Shown: positions 35,083-45,009, numbered from the stretch's first letter. The stretch: 64,000 bases of DNA from UBA2112 sp964488555 (GCA_964488555.1 CAZAUF010000003.1:1-64000); one strand, 5' to 3'. Notes: generated by a model from the sequence alone, not told the origin. A program made the numbers and translations.

Positions 35083-35490
35083 ATGATTTACGTGAATTAT
35101 TTGGCTCTTGCTGTCGCAACATTCGGCTCATTCGTTTTTAGCGTGCTGTACTATATGATACTCAACAGGCAGGTCGTTGCTGCACGTGCTTCACGAGCGC
35201 GGAACAAAGATGATACCCGCACCGCGACTACACCAAACAAAATCATCATCGAACTCATTCGCACGTTTCTTACCGGACTGATTGTTGCCTATGCTATCGC
35301 GCTACTCAATCTTCTTTATCTAGATCAGGCTATTCTGCTCGCCGTGTGGTTGTGGCTCGGTTTTCCTGTTGTCTTACTTATAGGTATGGTCATCCATGAG
35401 CACTTCTCAGCCAAGCTAGCAGTCATCCACGCTGGTGACTGGTTGGCGCGACTGCTCATTCTCAGTATCACACTAACCTTGTGGTATTGA
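35083..35490 (+). CDS. DUF1761-like membrane protein
   Basis: A 135-residue protein with four hydrophobic helices (about 4-26, 58-80, 84-108 and 115-133). The pattern of two N-terminal and two C-terminal helices with IHAGDWLARL near the end fits DUF1761. TAAGGAGAA precedes the ATG. Function unknown. Confidence 0.68.
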   Translation: MIYVNYLALAVATFGSFVFSVLYYMILNRQVVAARASRARNKDDTRTATTPNKIIIELIRTFLTGLIVAYAIALLNLLYLDQAILLAVWLWLGFPVVLLIGMVIHEHFSAKLAVIHAGDWLARLLILSITLTLWY

Positions 35491-35499
35491 TGCTCGCGC

Positions 35500-36705
35500 T
35501 TACACAAATGATGCTAGTATCGCGGTGATGTCATCACGCTTTGATCGCATATGACTCTTGTCTTGGCTGCGACACTTGGCTTGATGAACTAGTGCGCGAG
35601 TAGCAGTCCGGGCATCGAAACGACTAGCAATAATGGTATCCTCTATCTCTTCTGTCGTCAGGTTGTCGTGCACGCCATCACTTGTCAAAAGCCACTTATC
35701 ACCCGCCCTGAGGTCATAATCCTTAACAGTAATAGCCGGTAGAGACTGCGCATTGCCTAGAGAACTGGTGATGGCATTACGAAACCGAAACGCGACAGCG
35801 GCTCTTTCACTCAAATTCGCGCGGTCAGTCACGTTAGACAGGATTTCCTGAACAAGCATAGCATCACCGTCGGTCCACCCACCCATACGATACGTATGAT
35901 CGAGCGACATGTGATCCAACACGCCGCCTCGCATGCGATATGCACGGCTATCCCCGCTATGGCCTACGACAATATACGGTGCGCCTGTTTGTGTCTCAAA
36001 CACTTTAGCGACCACTGCCGTCGTCTGAGTTCGACTATCGCTGTCATTTGCGGAAATTATTGCCTCGTGCGCCGCAAGCAACGCATTTTTAACTGCCAGA
36101 CGACCAACCGAACGGGAAACCCGTATGGTGGTATTTTCCAAATAGTTATCTATTGTACTCGCAGCAATCCGAGCTGCATGCTCTGATCCCGGCTGACTGC
36201 CGACACCATCAAAAACACCGAAGGCTTTGCTTTTGTCATTTGTAAAATATGCGTCTTCGTTATGATTATTGTTTTTACCGAGCGTATAGCCTGCAAGCTC
36301 ATTCATCCTGACATTTTCTTTGCGGACATCTACCAGATAAGTGCCGCCTTGAGAACCGAGATCATGAAGAGTAATCAATTGGCCGGATCGTGCAATTCGT
36401 ACATGGCTGTCCGATACTTCATCCGAAAAGTGAAACCGATCCGTATAATGTTCACGACCCAAAACTATTTCTTCACCATCACGCAGTGCCTTATATCCCT
36501 CACCTATCATTGGTCGATAATTATTTTCATCTACCACAAGACAATCTGTCGTAAAAGTCTGATTATCACCAAGGTCTCTCTCTGGAGAAACGATCGTAAG
36601 GCGATGGCTAGCGAGCACAAAACCAACAGGACCATCATCCAGGTCAACAACCTCATGATCAATCCGTCTTCGCTCGATTTCATTGCGGCTCACTCGCTCA
36701 GCCAT
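35500..36705 (-). CDS. FHA-PP2C protein, Ser/Thr phosphatase
   Basis: A 401-residue protein. An N-terminal FHA domain (about 20-140; LGRE, SDSHVRI, DLGSQGGTYL) should bind phosphothreonine. A PP2C phosphatase domain follows (about 150-400) with FGVFDGVGSQPG, VGHSGDSRAYR, LLTSDGVHDNL and RDDITAILASF, keeping the metal-binding aspartates. Soluble. No partner Ser/Thr kinase lies in the window. The start at 36705 (MAERVS) is preferred over an AT-rich upstream extension. Confidence 0.9.
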   Translation of the reverse strand: MAERVSRNEIERRRIDHEVVDLDDGPVGFVLASHRLTIVSPERDLGDNQTFTTDCLVVDENNYRPMIGEGYKALRDGEEIVLGREHYTDRFHFSDEVSDSHVRIARSGQLITLHDLGSQGGTYLVDVRKENVRMNELAGYTLGKNNNHNEDAYFTNDKSKAFGVFDGVGSQPGSEHAARIAASTIDNYLENTTIRVSRSVGRLAVKNALLAAHEAIISANDSDSRTQTTAVVAKVFETQTGAPYIVVGHSGDSRAYRMRGGVLDHMSLDHTYRMGGWTDGDAMLVQEILSNVTDRANLSERAAVAFRFRNAITSSLGNAQSLPAITVKDYDLRAGDKWLLTSDGVHDNLTTEEIEDTIIASRFDARTATRALVHQAKCRSQDKSHMRSKRDDITAILASFV

Positions 36706-36808
36706 GGTGGTTTTATTATACCCTATTTTAAAGAAAATTTCAATATACAAAAATGTGAAAAAAGTGTATTCAAAAAGTTTTCATGCCTGTATAGTGGGTC
36801 ACGAATAC

Positions 36809-37930
36809 ATGGAATATACGCTTGTCATAGTGGTCGCAGTTGCACTGTTCTTCGACTTTACTAACGGGTTTCACGACACCGCCAATGCTATTGCAACCGT
36901 GGTGGCCACCAAGGCGGTATCACCACGCATCGCCGTTATCGGTGCAGCTATCCTTAACTTCGTCGGTGCATTTCTTTCTCTCCACGTCGCCGCGACAATA
37001 GCGAGCGGCATCGTGAATCCGACCGCTATTACGCTGCCTACCATTTTGGCTGGTCTTGTAGGTGCGGTGATATGGAATCTCATTACGTGGCGCGCAGGTC
37101 TGCCATCCAGCTCATCCCACGCGCTTATCGGCGGTGTTGCGGGCGCAGCTCTCATGACCGCAGGCTGGGATGTTATCAAATGGGACGGACTGGAATCAAA
37201 AGTCCTCATCCCTTCTCTTGTAGCTCCCCTGGTCGGATTGATAGCAGCTGGTGCCCTCATGACGCTTATCGTATTCGTAGTTCGTAGGTTTCGTGCACAA
37301 GCAGTTGCAACATTCTTCCGCCGTTTACAAATCGTTTCAGGCGGTTTTGTGGCACTCATGCACGGCACAAACGACGCGCAGAAAACCATGGGTGTCATCG
37401 GACTCGCACTTGCAACAGCGACAGCGAACGAACATTTCGGTATCCCGTTTTGGGTGGTTCTGTCATCGGCGGCAGCACTTGCTGCAGGAACCTGGATGGG
37501 TGGATGGCGCATTATTGAGACTATCGGCGAAAAAATCACCAAATTAGGTCCGTCACAAGGTTTTGCGGCTCAAACTGCGACAGCAGCAACCCTCGGAGTT
37601 ACTTCTGCATTCGGTTACCCTGTCTCAACGACGCAAACTATCAGCGGTGCGATTGTCGGCGCAGGTGTTGTCACCAAAGGATCGGTAGTCAACTGGAAGG
37701 TTATCAAGCATATTCTTCTCGCATGGGTAATTACTATTCCCGCAGCTGGACTTATGGGAGCAGCAGCTGAACTTATAGCTCAGTTACCTTATGGTGTAGG
37801 TATCCTGGCACTCCTTACAGTAATCATCACCTCGGCCATCTACTTTACCCGTAACTGGAACTGGGAGGCTCGTGCTCAAATCAAAGCTTTACTCACATTA
37901 CTGCGTCGACGCCGCGCTTCACGGATGTAA
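36809..37930 (+). CDS. pit: PiT family inorganic phosphate transporter
   Basis: A 373-residue membrane permease with the two PiT signature repeats: FDFTNGFHDTANAIATVVAT near residue 16 and MHGTNDAQKTMGVIGLAL in the second half, plus LPSSSSHALIGG and YPVSTTQTISGAI. Takes up phosphate with protons or sodium. The start at 36809 fits the family N-terminus. A TATAGT box lies about 13 bases upstream. Confidence 0.95.
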   Translation: MEYTLVIVVAVALFFDFTNGFHDTANAIATVVATKAVSPRIAVIGAAILNFVGAFLSLHVAATIASGIVNPTAITLPTILAGLVGAVIWNLITWRAGLPSSSSHALIGGVAGAALMTAGWDVIKWDGLESKVLIPSLVAPLVGLIAAGALMTLIVFVVRRFRAQAVATFFRRLQIVSGGFVALMHGTNDAQKTMGVIGLALATATANEHFGIPFWVVLSSAAALAAGTWMGGWRIIETIGEKITKLGPSQGFAAQTATAATLGVTSAFGYPVSTTQTISGAIVGAGVVTKGSVVNWKVIKHILLAWVITIPAAGLMGAAAELIAQLPYGVGILALLTVIITSAIYFTRNWNWEARAQIKALLTLLRRRRASRM

Positions 37931-38017
37931 CATCTTTCCTGTTAATTTATTTACTTTACAAAGTATAGTAAAGTACGCTATACTTAATGTAGTAATAATA
38001 CGCAAGGAGGATACTTT

Positions 38018-38596
38018 ATGGCAAAAATCGCAGTTATTGTAGGTAGTACGCGCCAAGGCCGTCAGTCAGATAAGTTAGCAAAGTGGGTCGCCCAGGAACT
38101 GCAAGAAAAAGCCGACACCGAAATACTGGATTTGCGTGATTATCCGATACCTTTTATAGATGAATCCATCAGCCCCCGCTATAACCCCAAACGAACACCA
38201 GATCCATCAACAAAGAAATGGCTTGACAGCATTGCACGATTTGATGGATACGTAGTGGTAACACCAGAATACAATCGCTCTATGCCGGCAGTTCTCAAAA
38301 ATGCTATTGACGTGCTCAGCTATGAGATCGAAGACAAACCGGTTGCTTTAGTGGCGCATGGCAGCACGGGTGGGGCACAAGCTGTCGCTACACTGCGCAT
38401 GGCATTACCTGGAGTTGGTGCCGTTACCCTGCCGCAAGCACTATTTTTCAGCGATCATCTTGCCGACTCTATCGATGATGACGGGACTCTGTCTTCCAAA
38501 CTTAAAGAACGACCACATGGACCACACGCTCAACTACAGACACAGATAGATACATTGCTACGTTACAGCGAGGCACTGCAAGCCGTACGTTCCTAA
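38018..38596 (+). CDS. NADPH-dependent FMN reductase-like flavoprotein
   Basis: A 192-residue flavodoxin-fold protein: IVGSTRQGRQSDKLAKWV binds the FMN phosphate, and TPEYNRSMPAVLKNAIDVLS is the second family motif. Probably reduces FMN, quinones or similar acceptors. Strong AAGGAGG site; single gene. Confidence 0.92.
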   Translation: MAKIAVIVGSTRQGRQSDKLAKWVAQELQEKADTEILDLRDYPIPFIDESISPRYNPKRTPDPSTKKWLDSIARFDGYVVVTPEYNRSMPAVLKNAIDVLSYEIEDKPVALVAHGSTGGAQAVATLRMALPGVGAVTLPQALFFSDHLADSIDDDGTLSSKLKERPHGPHAQLQTQIDTLLRYSEALQAVRS

Positions 38597-38683
38597 GCCC
38601 CAAACTCGCACTCGAATAAGCATAAGAATTAGTGAAATTTTTCACTTTATATTACTGCATATTATATATAGTAATATGCGAGT

Positions 38684-39625
38684 ATGGGATCACCTGACTT
38701 GAAAAAAATATTTTACGGCTTATTCGTCATTCTTACAGCCCTCTACGTGGTGATTAACTTTGCTACCGAACCGAACCCCCTTGTCCTGGAACGCTTCAGA
38801 GTCGATGCGTTCCAGTTTCGCTTATTAAGTCTTGCGATCGTACTACCCCTTATAGCCGTATGGTTCGCCGCCTTTTATGGCTTAATTCACCTCGTCGAGT
38901 ACGCTAGACGGATAAAAGACTCCGAAGATGGCGTTGGGTTTCGCTGGTTAACTGCAGGTATGATAACTATCGGTGTGGGCTTGCCATTAAACTCACTCAT
39001 CACGACCCTCGTCAGTCGTGGTGCTGCTATGGACTTAATCTCTCAAGCTACGTCCACAATCATCAGCACACATACTGCTATCTTGTTCCCCCTTATCGGC
39101 TTTTTCCTTGTCGCGGTTGGCTCTCGAAAACTCATGAAAAGTGCCAAGAAACCAGAAGACTCGACGCTCCGCTTTGCCATCGTTGCCGCAGGTCTTGCTA
39201 TCTTGAGCGTATTATACACGTATACCGCACTTCAAAATCCCGCACGAGAAGTCGCCATCCCTCCAGCATTGACTGCAACGTATTATATGAATGATTTGCT
39301 CATCGTCACGACGATTATTATTCCTTACGTCCTGGTCTGGATGTTCGGGTTTTATGCGGTAATCTGGTTGAGAGCATACGAACGAAGCGTAGGGGGTATT
39401 CTGTATAAAAAAGCTCTGAAAAAGCTCAATAAAGGACTTCTGCTCGTCATCCTGGCCTCAATCATCATTCAACTTCTCACAGCTGCCGTGACTAGCATTT
39501 ATGCGTGGCAACTCGGTGCCATTGTTCTGCTACTCTACCTATTGGTTGCCGTCATCGGCGGTGGATATCTCATAATTGCACTTGGTGCCAAGAGCTTATC
39601 AAAACTAGAGGAGATCAAATCATGA
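38684..39625 (+). CDS. Seven-to-eight-helix membrane protein, sensor-like
   Basis: A 313-residue integral membrane protein with about eight hydrophobic helices and a glutamate/lysine-rich C-terminus. Its stop overlaps the next ATG (ATGA), and a histidine kinase without membrane segments follows, so it may supply the membrane part of a sensor. Family not recognised; this role is inferred from context. Confidence 0.72.
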   Translation: MGSPDLKKIFYGLFVILTALYVVINFATEPNPLVLERFRVDAFQFRLLSLAIVLPLIAVWFAAFYGLIHLVEYARRIKDSEDGVGFRWLTAGMITIGVGLPLNSLITTLVSRGAAMDLISQATSTIISTHTAILFPLIGFFLVAVGSRKLMKSAKKPEDSTLRFAIVAAGLAILSVLYTYTALQNPAREVAIPPALTATYYMNDLLIVTTIIIPYVLVWMFGFYAVIWLRAYERSVGGILYKKALKKLNKGLLLVILASIIIQLLTAAVTSIYAWQLGAIVLLLYLLVAVIGGGYLIIALGAKSLSKLEEIKS

Positions 39626-39882
39626 CGCCATCGACACGCAACGATCTATACCACAAAGTCATCGAGGTGACATACGAATACCTCGGCCCTGCCGCCGAAC
39701 GCTTTGTTATGCGAGAAATTGAAGCACACCTGAAAAAGAGTCCTGAGGACCTTACGAAAGAAGATGTGGCTAAGCTGCATGACTGGAGCAAGCTGGCACT
39801 CGCTCTACTCACAGAAGATTCGAGCGTTGTGGACGCGTATTCGCAAAGCTTACTCTCAATAGTCCAAGAAAACGGAAGTTAA
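39622..39882 (+). CDS. Small helical protein before histidine kinase
   Basis: An 86-residue acidic helical protein overlapping the membrane protein gene by four bases and ending 12 bases before the kinase gene. No membrane segment. The AHLKKSPEDLTKEDVAKLHD stretch suggests an all-helical adaptor. Function unknown; probably an accessory part of the sensor cassette. Confidence 0.68.
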   Translation: MTPSTRNDLYHKVIEVTYEYLGPAAERFVMREIEAHLKKSPEDLTKEDVAKLHDWSKLALALLTEDSSVVDAYSQSLLSIVQENGS

Positions 39883-39894
39883 CGAGAGGCACAT

Positions 39895-41043
39895 ATGAAC
39901 CGGCCAAACCAACCACCACTACCAGCAGCGGCCGAAACCGCGGAGAAGTTAGCCGCCGAAAAGGCAAAGGCTGAGGCTTTGTTTGACAGTATCGGTGCGC
40001 CCGTCATAGCCACGGACGAGTACGGCAAGATCATGAAGGTTAACGAAGCTGCACTTGACCTGTGGGGCTACAAAGAAGAAGAGCTGCTCAATAAGGGCTA
40101 TCTCAATGTCATGCGAGCATTCGACGCAAACGGCGGCAGCGTTGATCCGTTATCACGTCCGATTATGCGCGCGCTACTGGAGGGGAAGTCTATTACCGAC
40201 CATCTGCGATATGTCAGAAAGGACGGCTCAATGTTTACTGCCCTCGTCACTGTTTCGCCGGTTATGCTGGGCGGCAGACCGATAGGTACCATCGAAGTAG
40301 TGCGCGATATCACCCAAGAAGAAGAGATCGATCGAGCAAAAACTGAGTTCGTATCGCTTGCCTCACACCAGCTACGCACACCGCTCACTGCTATGCGTTG
40401 GTATATCGAGCTACTCCTCAAAGGCTCCATGGGACCGCTTACCCCAGAGCAAAAAGCGAGCCTGCAAGAAGTTCTCGCATCGAATCTCAATATGATTGAG
40501 CTGGTCGGCGCACTATTGTCGGTCGCGCGCATCGAAGTCGGCACTCTCACGGTCGCGCCAGCGTTAAGCAACATTGAACAGCTTGCCAGCAGCGTCGTTT
40601 CGGAGCTCAAACCAGAAATTACCGAAAAACAGCTACACTTTACTGAAGAATATGACACTCATATCCCCCCTATGTTGCTCGACCCTGATTTGACGCGTAT
40701 TATTTTTCAAAACCTCCTGACCAATGCCGTCAAATACACACCTGTGGGCGGTAGTGTCAGCCTCAAAATTCGTCGCAAAGGACACTCTGTACACATAGAA
40801 ATAGCCGATACGGGCTACGGCATACCCAAACAACAACAGAAACAACTGTTTACGAAACTCTTTCGTGCAGACAATGTCCGTCAGAAAGACACAAACGGAA
40901 CAGGTCTTGGTCTCTACATCGTCAAGTCGATCGTCGAGAATTCCAAAGGCAAAATCTGGTTCAAGTCCGAAGAAAACGTCGGAACAACCTTCTACGTTCA
41001 ACTTCCCCTGAAGGGAATGACCCCAGCGATGGGTAAGATATAA
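39895..41043 (+). CDS. PAS-domain sensor histidine kinase
   Basis: 382 residues, soluble. PAS domain about 25-140, dimerisation domain with phosphorylated His158 in SLASHQLRTPL, and an ATP-binding domain with QNLLTNAVKY, DTGYGIP and GTGLGLYIVKS. No transmembrane segment, so signal input must come through PAS or partners. No response regulator is adjacent, so its target lies elsewhere. Third gene of a membrane protein-adaptor-kinase set. Confidence 0.94.
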   Translation: MNRPNQPPLPAAAETAEKLAAEKAKAEALFDSIGAPVIATDEYGKIMKVNEAALDLWGYKEEELLNKGYLNVMRAFDANGGSVDPLSRPIMRALLEGKSITDHLRYVRKDGSMFTALVTVSPVMLGGRPIGTIEVVRDITQEEEIDRAKTEFVSLASHQLRTPLTAMRWYIELLLKGSMGPLTPEQKASLQEVLASNLNMIELVGALLSVARIEVGTLTVAPALSNIEQLASSVVSELKPEITEKQLHFTEEYDTHIPPMLLDPDLTRIIFQNLLTNAVKYTPVGGSVSLKIRRKGHSVHIEIADTGYGIPKQQQKQLFTKLFRADNVRQKDTNGTGLGLYIVKSIVENSKGKIWFKSEENVGTTFYVQLPLKGMTPAMGKI

Positions 41044-41052
41044 GCTCTTTCC

Positions 41053-41619
41053 TTACTCGATGACTTTGCGTGCGAGTTCGATTGCTTTTTCTACGGTATT
41101 CGCTTCCGGTGCTTCACCGATGCCATAGCTCAAAATCACCCAATCGTTCCCATCAAGCACATTCAGCTGACCCAACTCCGGGTTAAAATACGCACTCTCG
41201 CCGACACCCTTTACGTCTTCACCTGCACTGCTCGAGCGTGCCTGTGCAAAGTCTGATTTGTTTTGCAACACACCTTCGTCATTAATACCAGTTCGAACAG
41301 CCACAGCGGCAACCATCATCTTGCTCGCATCAGCGTTGTGGTCAGTGTAGCTACATTTGCTCGTAGCCGTATTTTCAGTGATGATAGGCTCATTCTTTTC
41401 TACGTTTATCACTCTGTCGCCCAGCAAATCTTGCGCCTCAGTCGGCGTCAGGAGCTCACAGGCTTTCGCAGGTTGGTAGACGACATTGGGACCCGCACCA
41501 TCGACGACCAGCGCAATTGCAGCGACGATACCCACGAGAACAAGCACGACGCCCGCACCGATAAAAGTTTCGTTCTTCTGGACGATGTATTCTTTCATCG
41601 TCTGGATGTATTGTTTCAT
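41053..41619 (-). CDS. Membrane-anchored extracytoplasmic protein
   Basis: About 188 residues from the MKQYIQ start: an N-terminal helix (about 20-42) anchors a soluble outward domain with two cysteines (KACELLTP and TSKCSYTD) that may form a disulphide, resembling DUF3558-like domains. An in-frame upstream ATG at 41685 is possible but adds a stretch unlike a signal. Function unknown. Confidence 0.65.
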   Translation of the reverse strand: MKQYIQTMKEYIVQKNETFIGAGVVLVLVGIVAAIALVVDGAGPNVVYQPAKACELLTPTEAQDLLGDRVINVEKNEPIITENTATSKCSYTDHNADASKMMVAAVAVRTGINDEGVLQNKSDFAQARSSSAGEDVKGVGESAYFNPELGQLNVLDGNDWVILSYGIGEAPEANTVEKAIELARKVIE

Positions 41620-41688
41620 AACCTGCACATAGTATAGCAGCAAAAACATGCCGTAGCCCCAGAACGTATGACTCGTCTTTTGCAAGAG

Positions 41689-42183
41689 TTATGAGCTAAA
41701 AAGAAGCGTCTCAAACAAATCGTCGCGTTTGCCGTCCGAAAAACCGTATTCTGCCAGCTTTATCACCGCAGGAACGATGCGGACCGCTACGAAATCGCCG
41801 GCAACAAGCTTCTCGGCAGGAGCCACGTTTGTCATACTGCCCTCTAGAGACGAGCTACCCATATTATTCACGACTTTCTCGACGATTTTTTTGTCCTCGA
41901 TAAATTCCGTACGACCCGTTACCTGTACGAGCGTCTGCGTCGGCTCGTCATACACAGCCAGAGCCGCTTGCGGATTTTCCTCTAAATTTTTGCATTTTTG
42001 CGTTTCGCGTTTTGTCGCGAAAAGCATACTGAAGTCATCATCCAGTAGATAATAAATAACCGCCGCATGTGGGTTTGCCGCCCTGTCTGCTGTCGCCAAT
42101 ACACCACATCGCTGATGTTGCAAAAAAATACGTACGAGATCTTCACTGCTCGAAGACGAGGTGGATTCAATTCGTAATCCCAT
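41689..42183 (-). CDS. Pyridoxamine 5'-phosphate oxidase-like FMN protein
   Basis: A 164-residue split-barrel flavin protein: CGVLATADRAANPHAAVIYY and MLFATKRETQKCKNLEENPQ are typical of the PNPOx-like general stress family. Likely binds FMN or a heme/F420-like cofactor; substrate unknown. Single gene. Confidence 0.85.
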   Translation of the reverse strand: MGLRIESTSSSSSEDLVRIFLQHQRCGVLATADRAANPHAAVIYYLLDDDFSMLFATKRETQKCKNLEENPQAALAVYDEPTQTLVQVTGRTEFIEDKKIVEKVVNNMGSSSLEGSMTNVAPAEKLVAGDFVAVRIVPAVIKLAEYGFSDGKRDDLFETLLFSS

Positions 42184-42315
42184 GGACCCTTCTTTCGTTA
42201 ACTAATGAGTAGCCTCATTATCCCACTATTTCCGTCATATGAACAGCTTTCTTTTTCAACTTTACGTATGACGTGTATTTGACAAAATCATACGAAAGCA
42301 TATAGTTTGACAGTA

Positions 42316-43668
42316 ATGAGCGAGATACTTGGAAAGTCGAAAAAAACGGCTGATGCGATAATCATCGGCGGCGGTGCAGTCGGGCTACACACAGCACATG
42401 CCATGCACGAAACCATGGGCAGAAACGCACGTATTGTCGCCGTCACACAAGAAGCGGAGTGGGGCGGTATCGCCGGACGTTCACTGGAGCAATTCCGTAT
42501 GTTCAACAACTCGTATGTCATGGCAGAGATAGTCGATCGAAGTATGCGGCTGTATGAGCATGTCAACCAAGAGTTAAAAGCTGGTGGCAAGTCTGAGCGC
42601 GCATACGAATCGTTTCCGTATATATTTACTGTCGGTGCCAAGCGGCGACCTGATCACATTGCCGAACTACTCCCGCAGGGCACGCCCGAGCGTCCGGACA
42701 TGGAATACTATCGCAAACTAACACGCGATACGATCAGTTGGGGCTTTGACCCGCAGGCACAAGAAATGACACCAGAAGAACTACAGCGCAAGTATCCCTT
42801 GCTTGACGGTCCAGGTATCGAAGGAGCGATGGTGGTAAATAATGCCGGCAAACTACACTTTGACGTGATGAGAAATTGGATGATGGATCGTTCACGAGCA
42901 GACGGCAACGGCCGAGGCGTGACGTACCGCGCAAATACCGCCGCGCAAAAAATCCTGCTCGGCAAAAACGGTGAAGCGATCGGTGTTGATTTTGGATCCG
43001 AAAGAATCTATAGCGACAAAATTATTTTGGCACTCGGCGCGTTCGCTCTCAAGCTGCCAGAGCTACTGCCCGGTGAGGAATCGCAGCGTATAGCGAGTAA
43101 CTTTTCTGTCACGCAGCGTGAATTGTTTTTTGCTAGCATCCCAGGCGTACAGGGTGACACCAACTTTTTCCTGATTAGTCCGGACATGGCCATCGCTCGT
43201 GTCTCTACTCGCGAGGATCATGCCAGCTATGGTTACGCCGCCGAGGACGACCCCGTTATCCTGCATCCTAGTACCGATCCACGACCAAATAAAGAAATCA
43301 TACCGGACTACCAAATCGACCGCAAAAGTCTATTTGTCGGTCGCACCTATGCCATGCTCGGCGAGTGCTCACTTCGCTGGAATGCTGATTTTTCTGATCC
43401 GCGCAGACCGAATCTTGCCCTTAGACCATTCGGCCACAGTGCTGGCTACTATTCCGCATATAAGGACGATCTGCCCGTTGTCGGCAAAATCGGTGATACA
43501 GAAGTCATACTGGCCGCAGGCTCACACCATTCCGGTATCATGGGTGGTCGGGGTATTGCGGAATTAGCCGTTGACCACGCACTTGGTACAAACAATCTCT
43601 CGCAAAAAACCCATGAACAAACAAATATCAACCGCACGCCGATCGAACACACCGGCTTAGTGCTCTAA
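42316..43668 (+). CDS. FAD-dependent oxidoreductase (DAO family)
   Basis: A 450-residue enzyme with the dinucleotide-binding AIIIGGGAVGLHTAHAM near the N-terminus and a C-terminal GHSAGYYSAYKDDLPVVGKI plus HHSGIMGGRGIAELAV, as in D-amino-acid/glycine oxidases. Expected to oxidise an amine or hydroxy acid. The start at 42316 (MSEIL) is preferred over a TTG three codons upstream. Single gene. Confidence 0.88.
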   Translation: MSEILGKSKKTADAIIIGGGAVGLHTAHAMHETMGRNARIVAVTQEAEWGGIAGRSLEQFRMFNNSYVMAEIVDRSMRLYEHVNQELKAGGKSERAYESFPYIFTVGAKRRPDHIAELLPQGTPERPDMEYYRKLTRDTISWGFDPQAQEMTPEELQRKYPLLDGPGIEGAMVVNNAGKLHFDVMRNWMMDRSRADGNGRGVTYRANTAAQKILLGKNGEAIGVDFGSERIYSDKIILALGAFALKLPELLPGEESQRIASNFSVTQRELFFASIPGVQGDTNFFLISPDMAIARVSTREDHASYGYAAEDDPVILHPSTDPRPNKEIIPDYQIDRKSLFVGRTYAMLGECSLRWNADFSDPRRPNLALRPFGHSAGYYSAYKDDLPVVGKIGDTEVILAAGSHHSGIMGGRGIAELAVDHALGTNNLSQKTHEQTNINRTPIEHTGLVL

Positions 43669-43774
43669 CAGGTCTTTTTCAGTGAAGCGAACTTTAGTAT
43701 AATAAACTCACTGATTAAGTTGAGTTTCTCATCCTGATCCACACTACATAACAATTCTTAACGAAAGGAGTCTT

Positions 43775-44146
43775 ATGACTACCAACAGGAGAAATATGTC
43801 TAGTGCTGAGATCAGAGAGGAAGTACTAGCAAAAATTGCTCAGTTTTCTGAGACAAATCGGCCGCTCGCCGAAAGACTACATCAACTCATCATGGAAGCG
43901 GAACCAACGCTCCATCCTCGGCTTTGGTATGGCATGCCAGGCTACGCTAAAACTAAAGATAGCGCAGTACTCTGCTTTTTCCGCGAAGATGAGCAGTATA
44001 TGACGTTTGGCTACACCGAAAAAGTAGACGTCAAACCAGAAGCAGATGCTGCCACCAAGCTCATACCATGCGCATGGTTCTTCACAGAGTTAGACGATGC
44101 CACCGAAAAAAGCATTGTCGACATCGTTCGTACAGCGGTTAACTAA
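43775..44146 (+). CDS. DUF1801 (YdhG-like) protein
   Basis: A 123-residue protein. HPRLWYGMPGYAKT and the FGYTEKVDV stretch fit the YdhG/DUF1801 fold, small proteins of unknown function often near stress genes. AAAGGAG ribosome-binding site; terminator follows directly. Confidence 0.75.
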   Translation: MTTNRRNMSSAEIREEVLAKIAQFSETNRPLAERLHQLIMEAEPTLHPRLWYGMPGYAKTKDSAVLCFFREDEQYMTFGYTEKVDVKPEADAATKLIPCAWFFTELDDATEKSIVDIVRTAVN

Positions 44147-44161
44147 CCCTCCTATATACCT

Positions 44162-44190
44162 AAAGCAGCCCAATCTTCGGGCTGCTTTTA
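44162..44190 (+). terminator. Terminator after the DUF1801 gene
   Basis: AAAGCAGCCC pairs perfectly with GGGCTGCTTT, 15 bases after the stop codon. Confidence 0.85.
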
Positions 44191-44247
44191 GTTGAGTAGT
44201 TTGTTGTACATATGGAAATAAAAAAGCTAATGTTTTATACTCGCCGT

Positions 44248-45003
44248 ATGAAGAACAAAGCCCCCAATTTTATGGATTCATATGTCGAATCAGTTAAGCA
44301 GGAGTATGACGAGAACGGATACTACAAGTTTACTGAAGTTATTCCTCGTGACGAAGCACTCGCACTTGGCGTAGAGCTACAGCAGCTGATAGAAGGTCGC
44401 AATACAGATGTTCAGTGGGAAAAGTCGGATAAGTCAAAGGTTTTCGACATGCATGACGTTCATCGCCAATCAAATCATTTCGAAGCACTCCGTCATGATC
44501 CGCGCATCCTCGCCAGACTCGCCATACTGCTCGGTGGTCCTGTCGTCTATCATCACAACAAGGGTTTCGTGAAACCGCGCGCAAAGGGCGATACCTACGG
44601 CGGCACGTTCCCTCCGCATCAGGATTATCCATTCTTTATGCACTCCAACGACAAGATGCTCGCAGCCATCGTTTATATGACCGATATCACAGAAGACATG
44701 GGGCCCGTCAGAGTGTTCCAGGGCAGTCACAAAAACGGTCCACTAGAGACCTTAGAAGGTAAGAAATATCTAGACGATACGTCATGGCCGCCCGAAAATG
44801 CCGTGACCATGACTGGCAATGCTGGTGATATCGTTGCGTTCAACGTCAATACCGTCCACATGTCAGGACCAAATAAAAGCCTCTTTGACCGAGTATCGTG
44901 GCTTATCCAAGTCAATCACCCCAGCTCAGTACCGCCAGTGCCAAACATTCACCCATCACTCGATCAGGGAGAAGTACTCTGGCCCGCTGCAGAAAATGAA
45001 TAG
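44248..45003 (+). CDS. Phytanoyl-CoA dioxygenase (PhyH) family protein
   Basis: A 251-residue Fe(II)/2-oxoglutarate oxygenase-like protein: FPPHQDYPFF holds the H-x-D pair, NVNTVHMSG the distal histidine and DRVSWLIQVN the arginine for 2-oxoglutarate. The start at 44248 is chosen because a TATACT box ends six bases before this ATG; an ATG at 44212 lies upstream of that box. Substrate unknown. Oxygen-dependent, like the monooxygenase at 17.6 kb. Confidence 0.87.
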   Translation: MKNKAPNFMDSYVESVKQEYDENGYYKFTEVIPRDEALALGVELQQLIEGRNTDVQWEKSDKSKVFDMHDVHRQSNHFEALRHDPRILARLAILLGGPVVYHHNKGFVKPRAKGDTYGGTFPPHQDYPFFMHSNDKMLAAIVYMTDITEDMGPVRVFQGSHKNGPLETLEGKKYLDDTSWPPENAVTMTGNAGDIVAFNVNTVHMSGPNKSLFDRVSWLIQVNHPSSVPPVPNIHPSLDQGEVLWPAAENE

Positions 45004-45009
45004 TTCATA

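Noticed and set aside
36871..37542. Minus-strand open frame of 223 codons within the phosphate permease gene
   Set aside because: Shadow of a membrane protein gene; rich in Pro/Thr/Ala with no start signal.
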